Below are positions 1 through 7,970 of a stretch of DNA of 64,000 nucleotides, in pieces. The DNA comes from an uncultured Christensenella sp. (GTDB lineage Bacteria; Bacillota; Clostridia; Christensenellales; Borkfalkiaceae). The notes below the pieces were generated by a model, which saw only the letters and a program-made list of their open reading frames with translations, was not told where the DNA came from and made no database searches. The number at the start of each line of letters is the position of its first letter. Positions within the stretch are counted from its first letter, which is position 1. The stretch covers positions 1-64,000 of the forward strand of contig CAJKUC010000009.1 of NCBI GenBank assembly GCA_905203015.1, in the 5' to 3' direction. Made by a program: the position numbers and the translations under genes.

Positions 1-110
1 GCGATTCGCCCGTTCGGGCAGGAATCGCTGTTCCGTCGCTTCGCTCCTTACGAATTGCGTCTCCCCTGCCAAATCGTGTATTGCGGTTGCGATACACGAT
101 TTTTTTGTAC
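1..110 (+). repeat. Structured intergenic repeat, copy 1
   Basis: This stretch recurs almost unchanged at 165-274 (offset 164, about three mismatches in 110). It begins with a perfect interrupted hairpin (1-7 pairs with 22-28, 8-12 with 15-19). It ends with an 11-bp inverted repeat (71-81 with 92-102) that runs into six Ts, like an intrinsic terminator. No convincing gene is present; short open frames here lack a good ribosome binding site and follow the repeat. The window starts inside the repeat, so more copies may lie upstream. Confidence 0.8.
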
Positions 111-164
111 CGAGTTGCTTTTATCGCCTCGCGAGCGTTCTCACACGCAAAGGTTGCGTCTGAC

Positions 165-274
165 GCGATTCGCCCGTTCGGGCAGGAATCGCTGTTCCGT
201 CGCTTCGCTCCTTACGAATCGCGTCTCCCCCGCCAAATCGTGTATTGCGGTTGCGTTACACGATTTTTTTGTAC
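165..274 (+). repeat. Structured intergenic repeat, copy 2
   Basis: Second copy of the 110-bp element at 1-110. The first hairpin is intact (165-192). The terminator-like hairpin (235-244 with 257-266, then a T run) loses one pair through an A-to-T change. The 54 bases between the copies (111-164) are not part of the repeated unit. Downstream, 275-349 holds a small TGCGGC/GCCGCA hairpin near 288-301 and no gene. Confidence 0.8.
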
Positions 275-349
275 GTCGCACAGGCAGATGCGGCGTGCCG
301 CAAATTTGTTCTTTCCGCTCGCAATAAGCCGCGTTCCGTCGCAATAATT

Positions 350-1198
350 TCAATAATAACGGATCGTACGCTTTAATTTCTTTGTTTTTCCGCCGTTCAC
401 CTCGAACACGCCCGCCTTACGAGAAAATTCGCGCTGCCATGCGGATTCCTCGTCCGGAAGATTCGACCACGGCTCGATACAAACGACTTTTCCGTTTTCG
501 GGCCGCCATAAAAGCAGATTATGGAATCCTTTGAACGTAACGTCGGCAATCGGCGTGCCGTTGTTTTCGCACAGCCGAAGGCGTTCGCTTTTCAGATTTT
601 CCAGAATCACGGTGGCGCTGTTTTGAAGATAGTTGTCCGGCAGAATCAATTCGTTACCCACGCCGAGCGTTTCCCGCGCGCCCGTAAGGTAGCCCTCTTC
701 GTTATGCGGACGATGTACGAAAGTTTCCGTGTACGGAAACACTAGTTTATAATCGCTGATCCCTTTTTCTATCAGATACGATTCATGCCCGCCGCAAGCA
801 AAATACAACGGCCTGCCCGAAGGATTTTCCACGGTGTGAACGATTGTCAATTTTTTACCGTTCAGACGATATTCCATCCGATACACAAAATCGTACGGAT
901 AAAACTTTTTCGTTTCTTCCGAAGAAGAAAGAGAAAATACAAGCCTCGATCCCGTTTGTTTTTCCGCCGTGAACAACATATCCTTCGCAAAACCGTGCGG
1001 CGGCATGGGATATACTTTTCCGCCTACTTTACAGCCGAAGTGCCCGCATACGGGAAACAGCAGAGGCGCATGACCTGCCCACGCGCCGTTGGCGTTTTGC
1101 CACAAGCGTTCTTTCCCGTCTACGATCACGCTGATCATCTCCGCGCCGAGATCGGAAACTTTTATCTGTGTATGTCTGTTTTTCAATACGTACAACAT
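350..1198 (-). CDS. Aldose 1-epimerase family protein
   Basis: A 282-residue cytoplasmic protein of the galactose mutarotase-like fold (LacX/YihR-type aldose epimerases), which interconvert sugar anomers; the actual sugar is unknown. Family marks are the N-terminal NRHTQIKVSDLGAEM stretch, PPHGFAKDM near residue 66, GGHESYLI in the middle and a late CIEPWSNLPDEE segment that would carry the general base glutamate. Length is normal for the family. There is no signal peptide. It is transcribed alone, away from the divergent polysaccharide deacetylase, from the promoter at 1299-1328. The family call is firm; the substrate is not inferable. Confidence 0.85.
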   Translation of the reverse strand: MLYVLKNRHTQIKVSDLGAEMISVIVDGKERLWQNANGAWAGHAPLLFPVCGHFGCKVGGKVYPMPPHGFAKDMLFTAEKQTGSRLVFSLSSSEETKKFYPYDFVYRMEYRLNGKKLTIVHTVENPSGRPLYFACGGHESYLIEKGISDYKLVFPYTETFVHRPHNEEGYLTGARETLGVGNELILPDNYLQNSATVILENLKSERLRLCENNGTPIADVTFKGFHNLLLWRPENGKVVCIEPWSNLPDEESAWQREFSRKAGVFEVNGGKTKKLKRTIRYY

Positions 1199-1298
1199 CT
1201 GTTTTTATCTGCCCTCGCAACAAAAAGCAAGCACGGCGTTTATGCCGTATTCTTTCTGTATAAGTCATCGGATTTTCCGATCGCGCTTATACCGTTTT

Positions 1299-1328
1299 AT
1301 TATACGATAAAAACCGCCGGATTGTCAA
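1299..1328 (-). promoter_or_regulatory. Sigma-A-type promoter of the aldose epimerase gene
   Basis: On the minus strand TTGACA (1323-1328) and TATAAT (1299-1304) are separated by 18 bases and lie about 100 bp upstream of the epimerase start. The rest of the 262-bp divergent gap shows only a short ATAAAC/GTTTAT inverted repeat near 1401-1420 and no clear plus-strand promoter. Confidence 0.7.
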
Positions 1329-1460
1329 GCGTTTGTGAAAACAGTTTTCTTGCTTTTTCTCACAATCGTTGCGCCGTTGCGAAAACCGCCGGATAATTCA
1401 TAAACCGATAAATCGTTTATTCCGCGCATAAACCGACATACTTTCGCCGATACTGCGGAT

Positions 1461-2645
1461 ATGAGTATTTTTCATCGATTTTTCATCGGTATAAAAGCCT
1501 TGCGGCGGCGGATTTCCGCAAAAATCGTTATGGCGGCTTTCGCGTTTTTTTTTGGAATGATCATGCCGTTTTTCGTTTTTGGATCGTGCGCTTTATGCGG
1601 CGATCAGACAAACGCCGTTCTCACCGCCGATTCCGGACGAATAACGAATCGAAACGGCGATATACCGTGCGTCACGGTGAAAGCAAACGGAATCGTAGAA
1701 CATCTTTTCACGCACAATCTGATTTCGCACCCCGAAATCGCTTTCGCGGCGGGAAATTCCTACGGAAAAAATCTCGACGAAGACTGTCTTACGCCGGCAG
1801 AATTTCGCGCGATTCTTCTGGCTTTATACAAAAACGATTACGTGCTTGTAAACGCCGCAAGCACATATACTTTCGCCGACGGAACGTCGCGCAGAAAATC
1901 CTTCCGTTTTCCCGAAGGAAAAATTCCGCTGATCCTCTCTTTCGACGATATCGTATACGCACGGAAAAATCAGGGCAAAGGCACGTCGAGCAGGCTTGAC
2001 GTAATAAGCGGCGAAATCGTTGCCGTCACTGAAAATAAAAACGGCGAAGAACTCGTACACAAAGAAGAATTTGCGCCGATTCTGGAAGATTTCATCGGTG
2101 AACATCCCGATTTTTCTTATAATAACGCACGCGGAATTATATTTCTTACGGGATTCGACGGCGTTTTAGGTTACAGGACGGACCGCAACAGCGTGTGCCG
2201 CGAAGCGGAAACGAAAAAAGCCGTTATCGTGGCAAACGCACTGAAAGATCGCGGATGGGTATTCGGATGTCATACGTATTCTCACAGACATATTAAACGT
2301 TGTACAGCCGACGAAGTGGTTTCGGATATAGAAAAATGGAAGAACGAAGTAGCCCCGATCGTAGGAAGCACGCCTTTTTTCGCTTATCCTTACGGCGAAT
2401 GGACGTTCGGCAAAAACGGAGAAGACGAACGACAGAAAGCCTTGAAAAACGCGGGTTTTGAAGTGTTTTACGGCGTTGGAAACCTTTCTTTTTATACAAA
2501 AATGCCCCTTCGTTCGGCGGGCGACACCTACCTTTTTCAGGATCGTTGCCCGATGGACGGTATATCTTTACGGAGAAATGCCTGCGCGCGTTTTTTCGAT
2601 TGCGCCGCCGTATATGATAAATCAAGACCTATTTCACACATATAA
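1461..2645 (+). CDS. Polysaccharide deacetylase family protein (NodB-like)
   Basis: A 394-residue protein with an N-terminal hydrophobic segment (about residues 22-44) that should export it or anchor it in the membrane. The NodB homology motifs are visible: LILSFDDIVYA (metal-binding Asp-Asp), HTYSHRHI (the second metal-binding His pair) and FFAYPYGEW. Such enzymes remove acetyl groups from peptidoglycan or other surface glycans; the target here is unknown. Motif 1 reads SFDDI rather than the usual TFDDG, a mild deviation. The gene stands alone, converges on purB and ends just before an inverted repeat and a terminator. The start is the ATG before MSIFHRF; its ribosome binding site is weak. 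Confidence 0.85.
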   Translation: MSIFHRFFIGIKALRRRISAKIVMAAFAFFFGMIMPFFVFGSCALCGDQTNAVLTADSGRITNRNGDIPCVTVKANGIVEHLFTHNLISHPEIAFAAGNSYGKNLDEDCLTPAEFRAILLALYKNDYVLVNAASTYTFADGTSRRKSFRFPEGKIPLILSFDDIVYARKNQGKGTSSRLDVISGEIVAVTENKNGEELVHKEEFAPILEDFIGEHPDFSYNNARGIIFLTGFDGVLGYRTDRNSVCREAETKKAVIVANALKDRGWVFGCHTYSHRHIKRCTADEVVSDIEKWKNEVAPIVGSTPFFAYPYGEWTFGKNGEDERQKALKNAGFEVFYGVGNLSFYTKMPLRSAGDTYLFQDRCPMDGISLRRNACARFFDCAAVYDKSRPISHI

Positions 2646-2647
2646 AT

Positions 2648-2688
2648 ATAACTATGCCACACGTATATATTATGTGTGGCATAGTTAT
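2648..2688. repeat. Inverted pair of 18-bp repeats
   Basis: Positions 2648-2665 (reversed) and 2671-2688 (forward) are copies of one 18-bp sequence, TATGTGTGGCATAGTTAT-like, and pair over 15 perfect bases. Related copies lie in tandem at 9293-9389. It sits between two convergent genes, just before the terminator at 2700-2735. Confidence 0.65.
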
Positions 2689-2699
2689 CATGTAATAGT

Positions 2700-2735
2700 A
2701 AAAGCCCCGCCGATCGGCAGGGCTTTTCGTTTTTT
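2700..2735 (+). terminator. Intrinsic terminator (deacetylase / purB convergence)
   Basis: AAAAGCCC (2700-2707) pairs with GGGCTTTT (2720-2727), followed by a T-rich stretch on the plus strand. The stem could serve both converging genes. Confidence 0.75.
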
Positions 2736-2768
2736 ATGACGTTTAACGCTTTCCGTATATAACGCGGG

Positions 2769-4205
2769 TCAGATACGCACGTCTCCCGTTTCGCCGAGCA
2801 ACGAAGCGTATTTCTTCAGAATCGGATCCACGTCTTTTTCGATAAATTCAACGACTTGCGACGGCGCACGCCCCACGAATTTTTTCGGATCGAGAATTTC
2901 GGACAATTTCCCGTGGACCGCTTTGAACGCGTCATCTTTTTCGATCAGATCGAGAAGGTTGTTATTTCCGCCTTCGCTCTTCACGCGATATGCCGCCTGC
3001 ATCGAAAGAGTTCGGATTTCTTCGTGAAGATCCTGTCGGTTTCCGCCCGCCTTTACACATTCCATCAGAATATTTTCCGTTGCCATAAACGGAAGTTCTT
3101 CGCGCACATGTTTTTCGATTGTCTTTTCGTAGACAACGATATTTTCGGCAACGTTCATATATACGTTCAGTATCGCGTCCACCGTTAAAAACGCTTGCGC
3201 GTTCACGATACGTCGATTGGCGGAATCGTCGAGCGTACGTTCGAGCCACTGCGTAGACGACGTGATCGCCGCATTGATCGGAAGCGACAAAGCGTATCTC
3301 GCCAAAGCGCAGATTCTTTCGCAGCGCATGGGGTTTCTTTTATATGCCATAGCGGAAGATCCGATCTGTTTTTTGCCGAAAGGCTCTTCCAGTTCTTTCA
3401 TATTCTGCAAAAGGCGCATGTCGTTCGCAAATTTATACGCGCTTTGCGCGATCTGCGATAAAACGCAGAGCACGTTATAATCGAATTTCCTCGGATACGT
3501 CTGCCCCGTAACCGAATACGCTTTTTCGTATCCCATTTTTTCAAGCACTTTCTTTTCCAGCGTTTTCACCTTTGCTTCGTCGCCGTCGAAAAGTTCCATA
3601 AAACTCGCCTGCGTACCCGTAGTGCCTTTTACGCCGCGAAGGCGCACCGTACCCATGAGATGTTCGAGGTTCTCCATATCGAGGCAGAGATCCTGCAGCC
3701 AAAGACTCGAGCGCTTACCCACCGTGGTGAGTTGCGCGGGCTGAAGATGCGTAAACCCGAGCGTGGGAAGATCTTTGTATTTCAGCGCGAAAGTCTTCAA
3801 TTTATCGATCACGTTCACGAGTTTCGCGCGGATGATTTTCAGCGCGTCGTCGATCATGATTGCCTCGCTGTTGCAATTTACGAAGCAACTCGTCGCGCCG
3901 AGGTGTATGATCGGTTCGGCACTTTTCGCCTGCTGCCCGAACGCCTTTACGTGCGCCATTACGTCATGGCGCACTTCTTTTTCGTAATTTTCCGCCACGT
4001 CGTAATTGATATCGTCGGCGTATTTTTTCATTTCGTCGATCTGCGCCTGCGTGATCGGTAACCCCAGTTCCATTTCGGATTCGGCAAGCGCGATCCAGAG
4101 TTTTCTCCAAAGGCGAAAACGTTTTTCGTCGGAAAACGCATGCTGCATTTCTTTACTTGCATAGCGCGTAATCAGCGGGTTGTTGTATATCGTATAATCC
4201 GTCAT
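2769..4205 (-). CDS. purB: Adenylosuccinate lyase
   Basis: A 478-residue cytoplasmic enzyme of the fumarase/aspartase superfamily. PurB catalyses two fumarate-releasing steps in purine synthesis: SAICAR to AICAR, and adenylosuccinate to AMP. The superfamily signature appears as SSAMAYKRNPMRCERI in the middle of the protein, and HLGATSCFVNCNS earlier carries conserved active-site residues. Length is normal. The ATG at 4203-4205 is preceded by GGGAG at good spacing. It lies 61 bp downstream of the cyclophilin gene on the same strand, with no obvious promoter in between, so dCMP deaminase, cyclophilin and purB probably form one transcript that joins purine and pyrimidine functions. Confidence 0.95.
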   Translation of the reverse strand: MTDYTIYNNPLITRYASKEMQHAFSDEKRFRLWRKLWIALAESEMELGLPITQAQIDEMKKYADDINYDVAENYEKEVRHDVMAHVKAFGQQAKSAEPIIHLGATSCFVNCNSEAIMIDDALKIIRAKLVNVIDKLKTFALKYKDLPTLGFTHLQPAQLTTVGKRSSLWLQDLCLDMENLEHLMGTVRLRGVKGTTGTQASFMELFDGDEAKVKTLEKKVLEKMGYEKAYSVTGQTYPRKFDYNVLCVLSQIAQSAYKFANDMRLLQNMKELEEPFGKKQIGSSAMAYKRNPMRCERICALARYALSLPINAAITSSTQWLERTLDDSANRRIVNAQAFLTVDAILNVYMNVAENIVVYEKTIEKHVREELPFMATENILMECVKAGGNRQDLHEEIRTLSMQAAYRVKSEGGNNNLLDLIEKDDAFKAVHGKLSEILDPKKFVGRAPSQVVEFIEKDVDPILKKYASLLGETGDVRI

Positions 4206-4266
4206 TATAAATTCTCCCGATTTGTTTTTCCGCGGCTCGATTCAGCCGCCGTTTTACCTCGCCCGA

Positions 4267-4788
4267 TTACGCTTTCTGCGGCTCGGGATATATTTCGCCG
4301 AACGTTTCCGCCGTGACTTTCGCCATTTTCTGTTCGTTCACGGGTTTGTCGTTCCAATCCGTTTTCACGTTTGCTATCTCGTCAACTACGTCCATCCCTT
4401 CGATCACTTTGCCGAAAGCCGCATATTGCCCGTCCAGATAGCCTGCGTCCTCGTGCATCACGAAAAACTGCGAGCCGCCGGAATTTTTGTCCATGGCACG
4501 CGCCATGGACAGAACGCCGCGAACGTGCGCGATATCGTTCCCCTTGAATCCGTTGCCCGTAAATTCGCCTTTGATTTTATAGCCGGGGCCGCCCGTTCCC
4601 GTGCCTGTGGGATCGCCGCCCTGAATCATAAACCCCGCGATTACGCGATGAAAAATAATACCGTCGTAAAATCCTTTGTTTACGAGCGAAAGAAAATTGT
4701 TTACCGTATTCGGCGCTTTTTCGGGATAGAGTTCCGCTTTGAACTCCTTTCCGTTCTGCATAGTGAAAGTAACTACGGGATTTTTCAT
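4267..4788 (-). CDS. Peptidyl-prolyl cis-trans isomerase, cyclophilin type
   Basis: A 173-residue cyclophilin, which speeds cis-trans isomerisation of prolyl bonds during folding. Cyclophilin motifs are clear: FHRVIAGFMIQGGDPTGTG with the catalytic Arg, GVLSMARAMDKNSGGSQFF, and AAFGKVIEGMDVVDEI. No signal peptide is seen, so it should be cytoplasmic. The open frame extends further upstream, but the ATG at 4786-4788 is chosen because AAGGAG lies about 9 bases ahead and the fold begins there (MKNPVVTFTM); the longer form would overlap the deaminase gene. It sits between the dCMP deaminase and purB genes on the same strand. Confidence 0.92.
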   Translation of the reverse strand: MKNPVVTFTMQNGKEFKAELYPEKAPNTVNNFLSLVNKGFYDGIIFHRVIAGFMIQGGDPTGTGTGGPGYKIKGEFTGNGFKGNDIAHVRGVLSMARAMDKNSGGSQFFVMHEDAGYLDGQYAAFGKVIEGMDVVDEIANVKTDWNDKPVNEQKMAKVTAETFGEIYPEPQKA

Positions 4789-4876
4789 ATCTTTTATCTC
4801 CTTAAAATCGCCGGATCGCATTTCTTTTGTTCCGGCGAAGTTTGTTTTTTTCTGTTTGCCGATTGTATTATCGGGC

Positions 4877-5380
4877 TTAATTATCTTTACCGGTTGCCCG
4901 TTCGTTTTCGGCCGCGGCTTCAAGATCGGAATACTTTTCCACCTTTACGCCCGCTTCGTCGAACAGTTTCAGGGAAAATTCGTCGGGATAGCCTTCTTTA
5001 TACACGACGCGCGAAATACCTGCGTTTATAATGATCTTCGCACAGATTACGCACGGCTGATGCGTACAATAAAGCGTTGCACCCGAAACATTGATGCCGT
5101 ATCTCGCCGCCTGAATCACGGCGTTCTGTTCGGCATGAACGGCAAAGCAAAGTTCTTGTTTCGTGCCGCTGGGAACGTTGAGTTTACGCCTGAGACACTC
5201 CCCTTTTTCTTCGCAACTTTTCACCCCCGCGGGCGCGCCGTTGTAGCCCGTGGTCATCACGCGTTTATCGCGCACGATGATCGCGCCCACATGGCGATTT
5301 TCCTGAAAACAACTCGACCAGCCCGCCACCGTTTCGGTGAGGCGCATAAAGCGTTCGTCCCATCTGAAAGATTTTGTCAT
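4877..5380 (-). CDS. comEB: dCMP deaminase (cytidine/deoxycytidylate deaminase family)
   Basis: A 167-residue zinc enzyme converting dCMP to dUMP, a source of dTMP. The zinc site is visible as HAEQNAVIQAA (His and catalytic Glu) and PCVICAKIIINAG (two Cys), as in ComEB/deoxycytidylate deaminases, with extra Cys and His upstream (SCEEKGECLRRK) as in that family. The start is the ATG at 5378-5380 with AGGTG upstream; a longer frame to 5440 has no ribosome binding site and enters the promoter. It is probably the first gene of an operon with cyclophilin and purB. Confidence 0.9.
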   Translation of the reverse strand: MTKSFRWDERFMRLTETVAGWSSCFQENRHVGAIIVRDKRVMTTGYNGAPAGVKSCEEKGECLRRKLNVPSGTKQELCFAVHAEQNAVIQAARYGINVSGATLYCTHQPCVICAKIIINAGISRVVYKEGYPDEFSLKLFDEAGVKVEKYSDLEAAAENERATGKDN

Positions 5381-5448
5381 GTTTTCACCTCGTTTCGCGC
5401 AGCGGGATTTTTTCTTTCGCAACACGACGATTTTTTTCAATCGGTTTT

Positions 5449-5477
5449 ATTATAGCACTTTTTTTCCTTAAAATCAA
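5449..5477 (-). promoter_or_regulatory. Promoter of the dCMP deaminase operon
   Basis: TTGATT (5472-5477) and TATAAT (5449-5454) on the minus strand have 17-base spacing, with TG before the -10 box (GTGCTATAAT). The same extended -10 pattern recurs upstream of parE, rimO and ftsK. Confidence 0.75.
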
Positions 5478-5624
5478 TATTTTGCGCCGCCGCAAACGGG
5501 AAATTTAGCGCGTTACGTCAAAAAAATGCGAAAAAAAGAATACAAACAACAACATTCGTTTTATATAACGAGCCGCCGCGCATAAAATCGCAGATTTTTT
5601 CCCGTATTTTTTTCTCTTCGCCGT

Positions 5625-5700
5625 TTGACGAAAAAAAAATGCGTTTATAATATTTCGGTAAAGAATAAATCGGAAGCGGCGGGACTATAGTAAACGCCGC
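5625..5700 (+). promoter_or_regulatory. groESL promoter and leader hairpin
   Basis: TTGACG (5625-5630) is followed after 17 bases by TAATAT (5648-5653); an overlapping TATAAT starts at 5646. The leader contains a GCGGCG/CGCCGC hairpin (5676-5681 with 5695-5700). I found no CIRCE operator (TTAGCACTC-N9-GAGTGCTAA), so HrcA control is not supported. The rest of the 349-bp gap (5381-5729) is A/T-rich with homopolymer runs and no gene. Confidence 0.65.
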
Positions 5701-5729
5701 CGCGCCGAAAAAATATCGGAGGAATCAAA

Positions 5730-6017
5730 ATGAACGTAAAACCTTTATTCGACAAAGTGGTCGTAGAGAACGTGACGGTGGAAGAAAAGACGAAAAGCGG
5801 CTTTTTCCTTCCCTCTTCCGCGCAGGAAAAACCTCAGACCTGCGTTGTAGTGGCGGTCGGCCCCGGCGGACTTGTAGACGGAAAAGAAGTGAAAATGCAG
5901 GTGAAAGCGGGAGATAAAGTGCTCTGCTCGAAATACGCCGGCACGGAATTCAAGGTGGACGGAAAAGAATTCACGATTATCAAACAGAGCGACATTCTCG
6001 CTATCGTGGAAGACTGA
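5730..6017 (+). CDS. groES: Co-chaperonin GroES
   Basis: A 95-residue Hsp10 subunit. Seven copies cap the GroEL ring and close the folding chamber. It shows the N-terminal MNVKPLFDKVVVE beta strand, a mobile-loop region (EEKTKSGFFLPSSAQEK) and the C-terminal YAGTEFKVDGKEFTIIKQSDILAIVE. Length is typical. The ATG follows a strong GGAGG site (GGAGGAATCAAAATG). groEL follows 151 bp later on the same strand, so they are likely one operon from the promoter at 5625-5653. Confidence 0.97.
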   Translation: MNVKPLFDKVVVENVTVEEKTKSGFFLPSSAQEKPQTCVVVAVGPGGLVDGKEVKMQVKAGDKVLCSKYAGTEFKVDGKEFTIIKQSDILAIVED

Positions 6018-6168
6018 AACATAACCGAAACATATTTTTATTCGCGGCAGACGGATTTTAACGCTTCCGCAATCGGCGGATCGTAAGGATCCCCTCCCGG
6101 AATTTCAGGCGTTTGAAACGCATACCGCGAAAAACACTATCGTATTATAAGGAAAGGAGAACAAAATT

Positions 6169-7797
6169 ATGGCTAAACAGATCAAATACGGAGACGAAGC
6201 GAGAAAGGCTCTGGAAGCGGGCGTAAATACGCTTGCCGACACCGTGAAAATCACTCTCGGGCCGAAAGGCAGAAACGTTGTGCTCGATAAAAAGTTCGGC
6301 GCGCCGCTCATCACGAACGACGGCGTGACGATCGCAAAAGAAATCGAATTGCCCGATCCTTTTGAAAACATGGGCGCGCAACTCGTAAAGGAAGTTTCCA
6401 CGAAGACAAACGACGTGGCGGGCGACGGCACCACCACCGCCGTTGTGCTGGCACAGGCAATCGTACGCGAAGGTTTGAAAAACCTGGCGGCGGGCGCAAA
6501 CCCCATTATCTTAAGAAGCGGCATCGAAAAAGCCGTGGACGCTACCGTGGCGCATCTTAAATCCATTTCCAAATCGGTGGAAAGCCAGAAAGCGATCGAA
6601 CAGGTGGCTTCCATTTCCGCAGGCGACAAAGAAGTGGGCGCTTTGATTGCGAACGCAATGGAAATCGTGGGCAAAGACGGCGTAATCACCGTGGAAGAAG
6701 GTAAATCGATGAATACGGAACTCACCACCGTGGAAGGCATGCAATTCGACCGCGGTTATGCTTCCGCTTACATGGTGACGAATACGGATAAAATGGAAGC
6801 CGTACTCGACAACCCCTACATTCTGATTACCGATCGGAAGGTATCCTCTTTGCAGGAAATTCTGCCGATCATCGAGCCTCTTGCTCAGCAAGGCGCAAGA
6901 CTTCTGATTATCGCGGAAGACGTGGAAGGCGACGCACTTGCCGCCCTCATCGTAAACAAACTGAAAGGCGTGTTCAATTCCGTTGCCGTAAAAGCCCCCG
7001 GCTTCGGCGACAGAAGAAAAGAAATGTTGCAGGATATCGCAGTTCTTACCGGCGGTCAGGTGATCTCCTCCGATCTCGGCGTGGAATTCAAAGACGTTAC
7101 GACGGATATGCTCGGCAGAGCCGCTACCGTGCGCGTGGATAAAGAAAACACCACGATTATCGGCGGCTCGGGCAACCCGGAAGATATCAAAGCGCGCGTG
7201 GCTTCGATCAAGGCGCAGATCGCGGAGACGAAATCCGATTACGACAGAGAAAAATTACAGGAACGTCTTGCGAAGTTGGCGGGCGGCGTAGCCGTAATCA
7301 ATGTAGGCGCAGCCACCGAAGTGGAAATGAAAGAAAAGAAACTGCGTATCGACGACGCTCTTGCCGCTACGCGTGCAGCCGTGGAAGAAGGCTATGTTCC
7401 CGGCGGCGGCACCGCTCTTCTTTCCGCAATTCCCTCTTTGAAGAAATTGGTGGCTACCCTTTCGGGTGACGAAAAGACGGGCGCGACGATCGTATTGAAG
7501 GCGTTGGAAGAACCCATCCGTCAGATCGCGAAGAACGCCGGATTCGACGGCTCTGTGATCGTAGACAAAGTGGTGAACGCAAAGAAAGCGAACTTCGGCT
7601 TCGACGCACTGAACAACAAGTATTGCGATATGGTGGAAAGCGGTATCATCGATCCTACGAAGGTAACCCGTTCCGTATTGCAAAACGCGGCCTCCGTTGC
7701 CGCTACGCTTCTTACGACGGAAAGCGTTGTTACCGATATTCCCACCCCTCCCGCGCCCGCGGCGCCCGCAGGCGGAGATATGGGCGGTATGTATTGA
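6169..7797 (+). CDS. groEL: Chaperonin GroEL (Hsp60)
   Basis: A 542-residue ATP-driven chaperonin forming double heptameric rings with GroES. Hallmarks are GPKGRNVVLDKKFG and the ATP-binding VAGDGTTTA near the N-terminus, CVP-like EEGYVPGGGTALL near residue 410, and the Gly-Met tail (GGDMGGMY). Length is canonical. The ATG is preceded by AAAGGAG. A strong intrinsic terminator follows at 7822-7862. It is the only chaperonin operon in the window. Confidence 0.98.
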   Translation: MAKQIKYGDEARKALEAGVNTLADTVKITLGPKGRNVVLDKKFGAPLITNDGVTIAKEIELPDPFENMGAQLVKEVSTKTNDVAGDGTTTAVVLAQAIVREGLKNLAAGANPIILRSGIEKAVDATVAHLKSISKSVESQKAIEQVASISAGDKEVGALIANAMEIVGKDGVITVEEGKSMNTELTTVEGMQFDRGYASAYMVTNTDKMEAVLDNPYILITDRKVSSLQEILPIIEPLAQQGARLLIIAEDVEGDALAALIVNKLKGVFNSVAVKAPGFGDRRKEMLQDIAVLTGGQVISSDLGVEFKDVTTDMLGRAATVRVDKENTTIIGGSGNPEDIKARVASIKAQIAETKSDYDREKLQERLAKLAGGVAVINVGAATEVEMKEKKLRIDDALAATRAAVEEGYVPGGGTALLSAIPSLKKLVATLSGDEKTGATIVLKALEEPIRQIAKNAGFDGSVIVDKVVNAKKANFGFDALNNKYCDMVESGIIDPTKVTRSVLQNAASVAATLLTTESVVTDIPTPPAPAAPAGGDMGGMY

Positions 7798-7821
7798 TTT
7801 GACTATACCTCCATGTTATAT

Positions 7822-7862
7822 AAAAAATTTCCGGACGGATTACCCCGCCCGGAAATTTTTTT
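7822..7862 (+). terminator. Intrinsic terminator after groEL
   Basis: AAATTTCCGG pairs with CCGGAAATTT around a loop of about 14 bases, followed by a run of Ts ending at 7862. Confidence 0.85.
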
Positions 7863-7970
7863 ACCTATTATTGTTTATCGTCGTTTGTTTCCGTGTGTTA
7901 TCTCCGTGCCGTTTTCTTTATAGTCTTTCCTCTTTTTAATGCTTTTTTAATAATTCGTAAAAAAGCGGAA

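Noticed and set aside
55..353. Small proteins encoded in the repeat region
   Set aside because: Overlapping short frames on both strands, with no Shine-Dalgarno sites and with composition set by the repeated hairpins.
5381..5729. CIRCE operator for HrcA upstream of groESL
   Set aside because: I searched by eye for TTAGCACTC-N9-GAGTGCTAA and its close variants and saw none.
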